Source of the DNA: Gonapodya prolifera JEL478
Taxonomy: Eukaryota > Monoblepharomycota > Monoblepharidomycetes > Monoblepharidales > Gonapodyaceae
Direction: 5' to 3'
Assembly (NCBI GenBank): GCA_001574975.1
Contig: KQ965746.1
Span: 257,812-321,811, forward strand
Length of the DNA stretch: 64,000 nucleotides
Positions 44,301 through 56,756 of this stretch are shown here, one piece after another (position 1 is the stretch's first letter; every line of letters starts with the position of its first letter). The notes under the pieces are model-generated. The model saw only the letters and a program-made list of their open reading frames with translations, had not been told where the DNA came from and did not search any database. Made by a program: the position numbers and the translations under genes.

Positions 44301-44923
44301 TTTGTACAAATTTGTTGCAAATGGATTTTTTCTCCCCCCATTCGAGTCCCAATTTGTAGACAAAAACAACAGCGTCCGACTGAGCAACCGCAAGGCGAGT
44401 TGAGTCGGGCGAAAAGGCGAGAGCGACAATCGTATAATCGTTGCCGGTCTAGGGGAACTACGCATTAAAATGGTGTCACAAAGTACCGAGAGATTCCTCC
44501 CTTAAAAATGATTTTCGGTAAACTTGGCAACATGATAACGCTTTCGTTTGAAAAGTCAACTCTGAATCCCATTGTGGAGACCACAACTTTTCGCCATTTC
44601 CGCTCATGATGGCGTTCCCACGACACGTCGTCTCACCTTTGGATCCGCTGGCTTCGTCGCAAATCGGTCTTTGCGCTCACCCGTTTCGTCAAAAATCTGG
44701 ACGATGCGGTCTTGCCCGCACACAGCCAACTTTTGACCATTGGGCGACCACGCCAATGCGTAAATGCGGTTAGCCGATTCACCCCCTTGAAGTATGGACT
44801 TAAGATGCCTGTGATGTTATGTGTCGGGCACCGTTGGAGCATTTCAATTTACGCCGAGAAGCATGAGTTAACAATGGAACGAATGATGAGTTTTCAGTCA
44901 AGTTTCTCGAACCTGAGTTGCAT
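38331..44923 (-). CDS. IFT172: Intraflagellar transport protein IFT172
   Basis: Largest IFT-B subunit, essential for building cilia and flagella. The start MQL is joined by a short intron to [20 protein letters not shown] and [20 protein letters not shown], the canonical IFT172 N-terminus. Two WD40 propellers follow, for example [75 protein letters not shown] and [20 protein letters not shown]. Then come TPR-like helical repeats across more than 3 kb, for example [20 protein letters not shown] and [20 protein letters not shown]. The C-terminal part has two Cys-pair groups ([20 protein letters not shown] and CTICSRAAL) and a stop at 38331. More than 15 introns. With DNAAF11 it shows that the organism makes a flagellum. 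Confidence 0.95.
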
Positions 44924-45052
44924 CTTTCCAAAACTTGTAGAAGGCAAACAGAAAAGAAGGGGGAATGAAATTAGGGTTAAGAATATATGTAGACCACAGT
45001 ATCACAAGCTGTTGTGGTCGCCATTTCCCTTCAGAAAGAGCTCACGATTTCA

Positions 45053-47511
45053 ATGGCGGACCGCTCCGCCCAAATAGCGGCGGGTCGAGAACGCCTGAAT
45101 AAATTTCGAAAGGCGAACAATCGGACTGGAGCAACTACATCTCCACCTCAGCCGCTGTCTGCTGGCTCGCCACAGCTGGAACCAGGAAGACCTCAATTGA
45201 CCTCCACGTCGCCATCTACTCCTGATCCAATTTCATTTCCATCCCGAAACTCTTTATCCGCTGACGTGAGAGGAGGCTCCCCAACTGTCTCTTCGGTTGC
45301 TGCTGAAGACTCTTTCACCGGAGCCGCGGTTAGCAATCCCTCTGTCCTAACATGAGTGAAGCTATTAATAAATTTTTGCTTCTCAGGTGACCAGCACTAC
45401 TTCAAGTTTGTCGCTTACCAATGTCAATACAGCCACCAATCATAATCCACAACGCAGGGAAGAGGTCGCAAGGCTCGTACAAGATAAGACTGGACTGCTT
45501 GCTGAGAAGGAAAGACTGGACTCGCAACTGAGCCAGGCACTCCGTGGGTGTCGACGAGAAGCGGAAACTCCGGTGACCTCACGTTGCTGCATGGCACCTT
45601 ACACCAATTCTACCAGATGAAAATTCGTTACTCCACGCGGAAATCAGCAGTCACGGCGAGCAGGTGCGCTCCACTTTCGAACAGGATTTCAACAGTCTCC
45701 GAAATACACTCACCGAACGCACAAGGAAAGTCGCGGAGCTTGAACGAGCTCGGACTGATGATGCCGTGAAAATGGAGCGATCATCCCGACAAACTGAGGA
45801 GCTAATGCTGAAGTTGAAGGAGCAGGCGGAGGTCATTCTGGAGTTAGAGGAACGAGTTCGCGCGGCAGAAAGAATCAGGGCTCAGTCTCAGGCGCCCACT
45901 GCGGAAGAGAGTATTTCTCCTCAAGCTGCTACTAGCATTGCCAATTTACAGGAGGACTTATCCCGGAAAACTGATCAACTAGACACCGCATCATTTGAAA
46001 TTCGTCGTTTGACTGACGCGCTTGCTGAAGGAGAGACAACGACGAAATCACTTCAAACATCACTCGCAGCGGAGGTAGCAGCGCGTGAAGCGCTATCCGC
46101 TGAGGTGGAGCGTCTCTCCAGTTCACACGTGGTTTTAGAATCAAAGGTTGCAGAGGCAGATTCAATTATTGATGGGATGGCAAAGCGATCCCGCGAACTT
46201 GAAGGGGACCTAGCCGATCGGATTCAGCGGACTGCCGCTCTTGAAATAGAAATTGTTCATTTGGCGCAGGACCGAGACCGTGAGAGGACAGAGTTGGTGA
46301 GAGCTATGGAGCAAACTCGAGAAGAGCAAACCCAAGCACTGAAAGCAGAGAATTTAGCGCTTGTTAGGAGTTTAGAGGACTTACGGGCGCATGTGGGTGA
46401 AGTGAATGCAGAGAAGGTCACCTTGACGGAAACGATTGGGAAGCAAGAGAAAAGGTTGAAGAGATTGCAGCAGGAAACGGAAGCCTTTGACCTCATGAAT
46501 CAAGAATTGACACGGTTGAGGGATCTCATACGAACAATGGACAAAGGGCGGTCACGTTCTGGTGCCTCTCCGGAAAGCACTGTGGCATTGGGCAATCGTG
46601 AAGCATTGCAGCGCACCTCCCCAGTAGGGCAGGAGCGCCAGGAGTGGATGGAGCGCGGTACTCCGCCTGCCGAGGGAAAGCCACCCAGCGTACAACCTTT
46701 AGAGTTTTCTGCTTTGGAAGGCAAGGATACCGAAGGATCTCCCAGAACTCTTCATGTTGACGCTGCAGAACCTGATGTGGCCGAACCTGCAACACTTCAA
46801 CTGTCACCTCCTATTTCCACCGTTCCCACAACCCCTGCGGATGGTGAGCCCACATTGTCACTTCAACAAGTGACAGCATCTGTGTCAATCTTGGATGAAC
46901 CGTCCCTTGACGTCGCTGACATTTCCCGTGGAAAATTGGGTCACGAGCGTGCGCCCATCAACCATAGTGACTTTTTGGACGAAATTGCTGGCTTAAGACT
47001 TGAATTAGAGATGATGAGGAACGAGGTGCGGACTCTACGACACGTGAAGGATCAATTGCAGGAGAGGCTTATAAAGACTGAGAGGGAAAAGATTGACCTG
47101 GAGGCGAAACTCGAGAAGGTCTGCATCTGATTTCACCTCCCAGTTCATTGATCTCACATGATACCCTGACACATGCAGGAGCAACACGTCAATGAGCTTC
47201 TGGCTCGCGAGAACGAGAATATCCCAGCATATGTGGTTTTGTATCAACAAGAGAGAAGGACTTTGCTCGCCCAAGTGAACAGGTTGCTCCACCGTGTCCG
47301 GGTGGAGTCCGGCCAGGGAACCCCACAACTAGGCCCCCAGACACGGCTTTCGATAGGATCGGGACCATCTAGTTTGCCCTCCTCTCCAGTGGCGGTGAAG
47401 GGTTTGGGGGAGCTTGACGTTGCTCGAGAGTTGCAAGTCATATTGCAGCAGAAGGTGGCAAGTGTGGGACCCTGTAGAAGATGCTTGAACTCTGAAGAAA
47501 TATCGGTTTAG
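45053..47511 (+). CDS. Golgin, GM130/GOLGA2-like coiled-coil protein
   Basis: Probable Golgi tether. The start MADRSAQIAAGRERLNKFRK resembles the basic N-terminal motif of GM130 that binds the vesicle tether p115. A Ser/Pro/Thr-rich linker follows, then a long coiled coil from about 45660 to 46520 (ERTRKVAELERARTDDAVKM, ELMLKLKEQAEVILELEERV and many more heptads), a second disordered stretch and another coil (GLRLELEMMRNEVRTLRHVK). The last exon carries NIPAYVVLYQQERRTLLAQV, similar to the conserved HIALYQQQR block near the GM130 C-terminus, and ends NSEEISV. About three introns; the one around 45580-45660 is unclear. Family call rests on the two short end motifs plus coiled-coil layout. It is divergent from IFT172, with 129 bp between starts. 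Confidence 0.66.
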
Positions 47512-47580
47512 AGTCGAAATAATATTGTATTAAAAAGCTGTCCAGCTTCAGTTCGGACGGAACTGGATGCACGGTGTCAA

Positions 47581-48947
47581 ATGTACAAAAGCGTGTTCCC
47601 GAAAGCGGTTGAGCAACTGCGATCGACGCTCCTCGTCGATGCACCATCAAGTGTTCGATGGTTGTCGAGGAATAATGCCACCCGGAGCTTCTCCGAGATT
47701 GTTGCCGCAAGTGACGATCCTTCTGCCAAAGAAAAGTTCCATTTCAATGAACGGCTGTTCTACTGGTACCCTGGACATATGGTGAAGAGCATCAGGCTCA
47801 TGCGTAGTAAACTCAAGTCTATCGACTTGGTCGTGGAAGTGCGGGACGCAAGAATACCCTTCTCGTCAGTGAACCCCCGCTTCGAATTTTTGGTCACACC
47901 AAGAAACATTGATCGACTCATCGTCTACAATAAGTCGGATTTGGCTGACGCACACACTCCAGAGGTACAAGTCGAATTGGAAAGATCTGTAACTTGTACC
48001 ATCTCATGCATGGCTTCAGATAGTGTGCAATGCCTTTCTGAGACACAGGGGACAGAAGGTTCTGTTCACATCACTAAAGGATAAGAAAGCTGTGCGTCAA
48101 ATATTGCAGCATGCCGGTGGTGAGCATTGGTTCATACTATCTATGGACTGTCAGGAGGGAAGTTCATTTTTTCTCGAATCAGAAATTGCGCGACGACCTC
48201 AAAATCGAGATAAAGCAATAAATGCACTGATTGTGGGAATGCCCAATGTGGGCAAGTCTTCACTGATCAACTCACTTCGCGAAATTGGAGTCAAGAGAGG
48301 TATGGTGACGGCTTTAGTCAATGTTTATGCTCTTCAATTCATTTTGTAGGGAAGGCTGCTAAAGTCGGACCGGAGGCTGGTGTAACACGTCAGATCCAGG
48401 AGCGAATTCGTATTTTTGAAGATCCGCCAATCTTCCTTGTGGATACTCCCGGGATTATGGATCCATACATCACTAACCCGCACCAGGCAATGAAGATTGC
48501 GTTGACTGGTGGCACCAAGGACCGGCTGGTGGTTGAAGAGCATGTAGCCGACTATCTTCTTTTCTTTCTGAATCAAAGAAAAGCCAGCGAGTGTGTGAAG
48601 ATTCCTGAGCAAACCATCTGATGAGAAGCTTATCAGAACTTCGTAGATATCTCTCGTTCCTGAATTTACCTCCCAACGTTGCACCACCACGCAATGCGGA
48701 GGAGCTGTTACCGCTTCTCGCCTTGCGGATAGGAGCCTTCCGTCAGGGCGGCTTGCCGGATATAAGTCGAGCATTGAACTTTTGGATTCGAGGGTTTCGA
48801 GAAGGCAAATGGGGGCGGTTCACACTGGACGACATGGGCGAGTCAGAAACGGAAGCATTCTTTGGACAAAAGCACGATCGCCACAAAGAAGCAGAACAAA
48901 GAGCCTTAGCTCGTGTAAAAGAACGACAAGGTACTCGTAATTGGTAA
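47581..48947 (+). CDS. MTG1: Mitochondrial ribosome-assembly GTPase MTG1 (YlqF/RbgA family)
   Basis: Circularly permuted GTPase that acts in late assembly of the mitochondrial large ribosomal subunit. The start MYKSVFPKAVEQLRSTLLVD is a plausible import leader. Then come FYWYPGHMVKSIRLMRSKLK (the WxPGHM family motif), VVEVRDARIPFSSVNPRF, G4 as IVYNKSDLADAH, LRHRGQKVLFTSLKDKKAVR, G1 as ALIVGMPNVGKSSLINSL, a GVTR switch block and G3 as FLVDTPGIMDPYITN. The G4-G1-G3 order is the permuted order typical of the family. The C-terminal part ends FREGKWGRFTLDDMGESETE and KERQGTRNW. Its stop codon is 5 bases from the stop of the opposite-strand gene. Confidence 0.92.
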
Positions 48948-48952
48948 TATTA

Positions 48953-51900
48953 TTAAACAATGCGCCATTTCCACTTCGCAAGTTCATGTTGCTTTACATA
49001 CTCGGCAATACAACTGCGAGCGACTTGACAGGCAACTGAAAGTGACGTCCTAGGTGTTAATGTGAGAGGTTGCGGCGGTGCAGTATCAGCGCCAGGTCCG
49101 TGGATGCGACCAGCGAATGCAAGGGGAAATGTTGCTGATAATGAAACACGAACGGTGAAGAGATCTGAGTGTGTATACCATTTGTCGACTGACTTACTTG
49201 GCAAGTCAACAGAGTAAGACTCTCCCTCAGCCCATCTTTTCTGAAGCATAGATACTCCGCGCAAAATGGAGTTCAAAAGCTCGGTGTGCTCTACTCGAAA
49301 CGACATTAAGTTCGTTTTGAGCTTATTGTATGACTGTATGAGAGACATCAAAACACTCAGCATCGAGCATCGGTGTGCAGGTTAGATACTCACTTCTAAG
49401 TCTACAGATTGCCCAACCGGCGTTGTGACATCAAGGGGCTGCTGGGCTTTGAACTGCGCGGCTCTTGTTTGTCTACTGATGAGCTCGCCATAGTAAATAG
49501 ACTCGATCTTGCACCTGCCAAAATATGAAACGCGGCACCCATGAGTAACATATGCCTTCAACTTTGCTACACTAAATTCAACGCACAGAATTGAGGCTAA
49601 CGCGACATCAACCTTCGTTAGCACCTGGTGACAGTGCTGAAGAAAGCCATCAAGTCGGCTAACATCCTGAGCTCGATCCGTTTCCAAATAGTAAGTCGCT
49701 GCCACAAGGTAGTGCAATGCCTGGTATTTCAAACCCATAGGATCGTCCTTCATTATCTTGACTAAATCGTCTCCATCGTGTTTGTGGCCTACTGCGGCGT
49801 CCGTCGCCCATTTCATCGGGTTTCCACGATTCGGCGTTGCTTTCGGAGGAGCTGGTCCGCTCACGGATCCAGTAGACCCCGGAGTGTCCATTCTTGGCTG
49901 TCCCTGCGAGCTAGGATTTGGGCTACTGTCTCCAGGGGATGGTGCTCCCGAGTCCGGTTGTGATCGCCTCGATTTGTATGCTTGCAGGTTCAGTACTTTT
50001 CGGGATATCCCTGAAGTGGTTGAAGAGGTCACTGTTTCCTCTGTAGTCCGGTAGTTCGAATCATGTACCTCAACCGCACGATCCCGGTCTATCAGGGATT
50101 TCGAGCTCGGTGATGGGCTTGGAGCCGCCTTCTTCATATCCTTCGCAGTTCCTAAAGCTTCAATGGCGGGTGCAGCACTGCGGACAGGGTCTTTACTTTG
50201 AATACCACCATTAGACTTGTCCGCGATACCAGTGTTCCCATCTGCTCTTGTTGCTGGTGGAACAGGACTAAAGTTATTCCGTCCTGGAGTTGCACGACGA
50301 GACCCCCGCTCTCGGTCACTAGCATCAGAGGATGAGTACGATTTTCGGAAGTTCGCATTTGTTCGCTTCACGGGGGATCTTCGTGATCTACGAGATCCCA
50401 CAGTTGACCAGCTCCTCGACCTCGAACTCCTCCGGGACTCCGTGGATCGACTTCTGGAATACCTGGAACGCTGTCTTCGTCGTCGTTCTCTGGATCTACT
50501 GTCCGAATCACTTGATGAAACAGACCGTCGCCTCCGATAACGGACTCGTCCATTGTTATACCGGCGGTCCCTTGGGCTCCTTGAGCTCCCAGTTCTCCCA
50601 TATCCACGTGACGAAGAACTATGATCATCATCGCTTGAGCTCCTTCGACCCCTGTCGCGGGAAGCTTGCGTTTGGTCCCGACGGCGATTCCATCCCGCAC
50701 GACTATCTTGTCCCCGATCAGACAGTTCCCCTTTGCTACTGCTACGACTGCGTCGACGAGCTCGACGTCGAACGTCAGGGCTTCTCGATCGGCGCTGGTC
50801 CTTCCGTTTATCATTATTGTTGTAGTCTGCTCGATCTTTAGGCTTCAACTTGGGCTCCTTTACCGTATTGGTGGGAACATCTACTTTCGCTTCATCTACT
50901 GTGGCCGTGTCCGTTTTAACATCAATCCGATTTGCTGCTTTGATATCATTCCGTTTTTCCGCATTTGTGTCATTGCGTTGGTCCGTTTTGATATCTATGC
51001 GGTTCTCTGATTTCACCACATCGGAAACTGGAAGCGCAGGGTTTGGTATCCGAGATCGTTTAATGCTGACGTCTGCCGCCTCAGCATCCGTTTTGGGCTT
51101 CTTCGCGATTCTAGGTCGTGAGAGCTGCTCTGCATCAACTGAACTCACTCGCTTGGAAGTTTTGGAGGAAGAGGAAAGACCATCTTTGTCCCCGTCAGCA
51201 AAAAAACTGGCAGATGTTGCTGCAACAGAAGGCGCTACGTCCGGTAATTGTTTCGGAGGGGAGAAGTGAGTGGCTTTGGACTGGTCGGGTTTTAAGGCAT
51301 TATTCGAGGGATTCTTTGAGGCATCAGAACGTTTCGGAATACGAAGAGAGACGAGAGGTCGTGTTCCGGATAAGACCGATTCTTGACTCGTGGGCTTATT
51401 TGACGGCGGAGGTTCGGGAGCAGGTTTCACGTTAACTGCAGCAGATGCTCCTGAGGCAATAGAGCGATCTTCCATTCCACGATCCGCTTCCTGCTTCTCC
51501 TCAGGTTTGGGTGTGAATGACACCTCGTTGGGTACAGTTGGTAATGGTTTGCTGAGTTGAGGTATGACAGGTAGGGGGCTCTCCCCTTCATCCATTGAAA
51601 CCTTCTGCACTGGTTCCGTCAAATTCTCCGAGTTTTTCTCCTTCTCCCTCTTTATAGACAGCAGTGCCGCCAATGGCACCTCTTCATCATCGGAATCCTT
51701 TCGAACGGTGAGTATTGGAGGAGTCTGGGGAAGCACACGATCCGGTTTATCAGCGTTTGACACAGGGGTTGCAGTTGTTTGCACTTGTACTTCTGACCGA
51801 GGTTTTTGTTCAATCTTGAGACGACCACTCCACTTCGGTACAGTTGGTGAAATTGGTGGGGGGAGACATCTCGTAAACCACTGCAGTAAAATAATGAGAA

Positions 51901-52651
51901 AAAAAAGCAAATTTCATTGTAGCGAACGGACGTACGGAAAGAATGTCGTCGCAATCTTGGGTGTCATGAACAATTGCTGAGTCAGATTTCACTTGCGCAG
52001 CACCCAAACGAGAGTTCTGAGCTTCAGATTCAGATGACCTCATCTGGGTAGCGCTCCGCTTCGCGAGCGGGGCCACCACGTCAGGTTGTCTGCGCACATT
52101 TTCGAGACTCCGACTGTCGAGGTTTCCCACGATGTCAGCACAACAAGACACCTCACCCAACCCATCTGGGCATACGTTTGCACTCACAAACTTTGTTGGG
52201 ACTCATCGCCACCACGGTCGCGATTCCCAAATCCGCGACCATCTTGCGAAGCTCCTTTAGTTACATCCTTCCCTTTTCCGCCATCCTCTTGGGCCAGTAA
52301 TCCATTTATCGGCACCGTAGACAAAAAAACACTCTCTGAGCCTCGTTGCAGCGACTCGTTGCTGGAAACCGCTCCGTAGTGCGCATTAGAACGGTCCGAG
52401 GTTCCATTAAGAGTTTTATGATCGGACGTCAACGGATGAGGATGCGACAATACCAGATGCTGATGCGCATCATGGCTGCCATGAGAGCTTGCTGTCAGTG
52501 ATGCGCGGACGTCCGACCCAGAATAAGACGTTGCAAGGTTCGATCCCGAAATGTGAGGGGAAGGCACGAGCGACGGAGCGTCCGAGTCCAGAAGCAAGTG
52601 AGCTCGCAAATGAGCAATCTCGTCGTTCAAAAGCACCAACTCCGAATCCAT
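48953..52651 (-). CDS. RS-rich nuclear protein with AF4/FMR2-like C-terminal domain
   Basis: Likely one gene: N-terminal exon MDSELVLLNDEIAHLRAHLL, then a His/Ser-rich stretch, an exon ending in HDTQDCDDILS, and a very long exon. The long exon is disordered and Lys/Asp/Asn-rich, followed by a strong Arg/Ser region (for example RRSRSPDVRRRARRRSRSSS, RDRRYNNGRVRYRRRRSVSS). The C-terminal helical part reads AVGHKHDGDDLVKIMKDDPM, KYQALHYLVAATYYLETDRA, VLTKVDVALASILCVEFSVA, and ends KQHELAKWKWRIV. The KHDxDxLV...ALxYLxAAxYYLE pattern resembles the C-terminal homology domain of AF4/FMR2 proteins, scaffolds of the super elongation complex. That link is an inference from pattern and could be wrong; an RS-domain splicing factor is the alternative. 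An early intron (about 51910-52190) is not fully resolved. Confidence 0.55.
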
Positions 52652-52722
52652 TCAGGAATGGGTCATATATAGGTTCACTTGACTTGACAATTGGGGCTGC
52701 ACTCGAACGGACTCAATTAGTT

Positions 52723-55700
52723 TTACTTTCCGTTCGTATTTACATTCTTTTCCCCAAGATGCAGAAATTCACCACCATAGCGCGAAATGCAATCTTCCAC
52801 CCTCATGTCATACCAATCACCCGTCTTCAACAAATGAAAAGTGAGTACTCGGTGAGTGAGATTGATGAAAGAGTAGAAACAACCATATATACCTTCAACT
52901 CTGTTGTCGACTTGTTGCCCTGGAGGTATATCCGTAATCCTCGCTCACAAACGTCATCTGCCATCTCGTTTGCACGCTCCGTCACGTACGATTCGCAAAC
53001 TCGCAGGAAAAAGTGCACGTCAAGTACAAGTTGCTGGACACCGCCAAAACCGATTGGTCGAGCTTCATTCGGCCTCTCTGGATGTTCCCATGCTTTTGGC
53101 TCAAGCATGTGCAAAAGTAGTTGTTCGATTAACGTTGCGACAATCGAAAATTTATCGAGAGGAGGGGATTCAATCTGCACGGCAATGGTGTGAATTTCCT
53201 GGATGAGCCTTGTGACAGACTCAGTTGGACGCGCGTTCTCGGAGATTCCCCTGTTCTTTTTGTGTTTGACATCGAATTCGACAAAATGCATTGGATGCAA
53301 AGAAGGCCGCAAAACAACATACGCTGGAATAGTCAATCGTTTCGAAAGGAAAAATCTCTGAATGTGTGAGGCTGGTTGATCTCCAAACGCAGTAAGTTTC
53401 CATTGTGTGAGCCACCAACGCCCGGCCGACAGTTAGCAGCTCTTCTAATTCAGGGATGGGTCTGTCGAACCGATGCTGTCCCATGACAAGGTCAGTTACG
53501 ATTCCAATGCTATGCTTGGTAGCAACATACACTCAGCTGTGCGATGATTCGTGGAAGGAACTCATCCACGACAAACACCTCGTCGCACATTATTGCAAGT
53601 ACTTGGGCGTCTTTCATTAGGGAATCTTTCACGGTTTCTGATAGAATCGTAAGGTACCCATTGAATAGTCCCACAAAGCTGCTAACAATTTTCTCATAGA
53701 GCTTGGGACAATGAAGAGATGAGTACTGCTCTGCTCACAGCACGGTAATCTGTAATAGCTCACCGATAAAGTCACCAATAAGCTCATATCGTTCATGAAT
53801 TCTACGACGACATCGTAGAAGGTGTACGCACTCTGGGTGACTTTTAATCCCGCTCGCAAATCACCCGCTTTGTCATCACTGGCCACGATCGTCAAAGGAT
53901 CTTTGGCGATTGATGCAACCACAGCCTCGTAACATCTTCGGCCATACGCATCGATAGCGTTCAAGATATCATCGAGAAAGAGGTGTTCGAGCATGAAGTT
54001 GAGATCAAGGCCAACTTCCCGCAGCTGTGGATGCGACAAAATTTAAACTTCCACCAATAAAGCAGATGTCCAGATGTCAGAACTACATACTGTCCGCGAT
54101 TGCTCGACAGTTGCTTGCAAACAATCGGCAATGACAGCAAAGTTCTGTCCCGCATCAAAGATTTGGCGCCGAAAAATGGCAGCATATTGTTCAATTTCAG
54201 TCTTCACCCATTTCAGGAATCCTACACATTGTTTTTGCTCGAGATTCAATTCCCGCAAAATTATTGGGAAGCTTACCTGAAGCCATTCCCGACTCTTTAA
54301 ACGACGAGGTATACCAATCACATGTATTTCGGATGATAGTGAAAACTACGACTGCCAGCTCCGCAATATACTGAGTGATGTCACCATCAAATTGCAGTTG
54401 TCTTGAGTCATGAACGACGTGTTATCCATGAAAGTACGGTAGCTAATAGCGATAAAGCCAAATACACATACCGCACCCTGTGCTTTATCAGGGAGGATCG
54501 AGCGGTGAGGAAGATTTCGCGCGCCTGTGCATGAAAATGGTATGTGATGCATTGGAGGTTGTATTTCTCGTTTGAAAAAGCCAACCTGTTCTCCAAGCCC
54601 GAGTCTCAGAAGGCGATCAATGTTGCACTTGACTTGGGCACGTGTGGAAAGTGGGTTCGCCAATTCTTGGCTGATAACACCAGCAAGGCGTGTCACCCTT
54701 TCTTCAACTGCTAAGCGAAGAGAGCGCACTCGAGGGCTCTCTGTTATCACTTGTGCGATAATGAGCTTTGCTGCAGCCGCACAACTCGTCAAAGAGCCAG
54801 AACGACAGAACTGAACTGCTTCTGTCTGCTCTCACCCTTGTCTGTCTGCTCCACAGCCTCATCAAATTCGCGCAGAGCGATAAAAACGTCCAGCTCGTCG
54901 GGAAGTTCCGTGAGCCATCTCATGTCCATCATCGAAATTTGATCTCTCATTTGCGGACCTTTGTCGTGCTTGCCAATCAATGATTGTTTGCGAAGCGGAG
55001 AGTTGTCCGAAGAGATAAAAGACGGTTGTTTGGAGCTGTTAGCCATACCTATCAGCGATTCGATGATTGATGCTTCCAAACATTTCAAAAGGCATACACA
55101 AACCAGTTATTACTCACCCATCAGAGCTTGTCGGGCACCGGCGTCTCTTTCTTTCCTTCGTGCCATGACATGCTCGTCTGCTGCTTTCTTCAGTGCTGCA
55201 AGCCATTGCTTCTTTATTTCCGGTGCATCACAGCGGTATATGAAGACATCTGGGTGCTTCATAATTTTGAGGCCATTAGTAATCTCTGCGAGTAACAAAG
55301 AGTTAAAAAAGGCAATGAGTTTCACGAAACACACGAATGCACACCTGGCGAATCCTTCATGTCAATGACAGCTATTTCTGAAAGCATCCAACATCGTTCG
55401 GCCTGCATTCGGCCTTTGCCGCTGCCCATAAGATTCCGCCTTCGACCAGCGATGACGAGGGCATCAGAAAAGAGAAACATTTGACATGATTGTTTTTGCT
55501 TGAACGACGACGAAGACACCTCGTGAAATGCCGAAGTATCACGTAGTAGCCGGCGATTGGGACTGGAAGGGAGCAATTTCTGCAGGAGTGCCGTTTAAAG
55601 TGCAGGTAGCATCATGATGTATGATGCAATTACACTAACCGACAAACCGTCCACCACATCGTACACTCGTTCTGCAGCCGCTAAATCTTCCTTTTCCCGA

Positions 55701-56619
55701 TCCCGTTCGACTTTGTCCCGTGACCGATCAAGTCCCTCGGCCATAGAGCCTCGACGGCTGTGTGGCGGTGACGTGATCCCACGGGAATCATCGCCTGCAG
55801 AGTTGTGACGAACTACCGAAATAGTGTCAGAATCATGGACTGGAGTCCTCCCGCGTTAAATCTTTCTTGTCATTGGTTTGGGCCATATCAGCTCCGACGG
55901 TACCGGATCGCCAATTCCTTTGGCTCACGTGCCGTCCACCTAATATCCCAATGGTGAAAACTTACTTGACGGTCCCGACACTGGTTCTGGCGAGTGCGTT
56001 CCAGGTGCTCTGTCAAGGCCGGCGTCTTCCCGCAAGGTCTCATTGATAGTTTTCAAATCGCCAAGAAGTCCTCGAAGAATGAGCACATCGCTTTCAAGCT
56101 TCGAAACTTCTTTCGAGATGGCGATGAATTCCGTGTAGTTTCGATAAATGGAGCGTTGGAGATCCGCAGCAGCAGTATCCTTGGCGTCCGCCAGTGTTGA
56201 ATGAACTGTTCGGACGGTGTCCTCTGACAGGGAAGGGAGCTGCTTTTGAACATCTGCAGTTCATTTTCCAAGTGAAATCCCAAGCATTCAGCCAACACGA
56301 GTTTCCGTTCATTTCGAAAATCGGTAGTGAACACCCAAATGAACATCCAAGGATCGTGTAAAAGCGTCGTGGCATTCAGGTTGGGTGCAGAATCGTCAAC
56401 TGGTGTGTAAACCAATGTCTCCAACTCAAGATTCGTAAACTCACATAGCTCCGGCGAGAAATCCTTATCCATGAATGCAGAGACCTGAATGTCCAGCCCC
56501 GATCCACCAAAATCTCGGGATTGCTCACGCTGATCGCGTCGAGAGTCCTGATCTTTCATAACGCCGTTTGATCGTCCCAAACTCATGCTCTCCCTCGTGG
56601 TGCGCGAGAATTGGGCCAT
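52723..56619 (-). CDS. EXO84: Exocyst subunit EXO84 (EXOC8)
   Basis: Part of the exocyst, which tethers secretory vesicles at the plasma membrane. The start MAQFSRTTRESMSLGRSNGV is disordered. A helical region follows: SEDTVRTVHSTLADAKDTAA, then DLQRSIYRNYTEFIAISKEV and KLESDVLILRGLLGDLKTI, the Vps51/Exo84-type signature. A PH-like domain is seen in CQMFLFSDALVIAGRRRNLM, CWMLSEIAVIDMKD and HPDVFIYRCDAPEIKKQWLA. The cullin-repeat part contains WLTELPDELDVFIALREFDE, TRAQVKCNIDRLLRLGLGEQ and AFLCFIAISYRTF-like segments. The end is read through an intron as TGDWYDMRVEDCISRYGG. Many introns. The last exon and stop at 52723 are less certain than the rest; the next gene on the same strand starts only 72 bp away. 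Confidence 0.85.
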
Positions 56620-56756
56620 AGTGATAGAGATGCCAGTTGGCGATCCCCCGGGTGCGGGGGCGGGGGAACGCGGGGGGATAGTTGGGTATGGGGTTGTGGA
56701 ACGCAAAATGACATTTATATGTTTCAAAAGATAAAATCATGCATTTGTTGCATCCC

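Noticed and set aside
52759-53193. Plus-strand frame starting MQKFTTIARNAIFHPHVIPI
   Set aside because: It looks like a small leader-bearing protein, but it is antisense to the last exons of EXO84, which are clearly coding.
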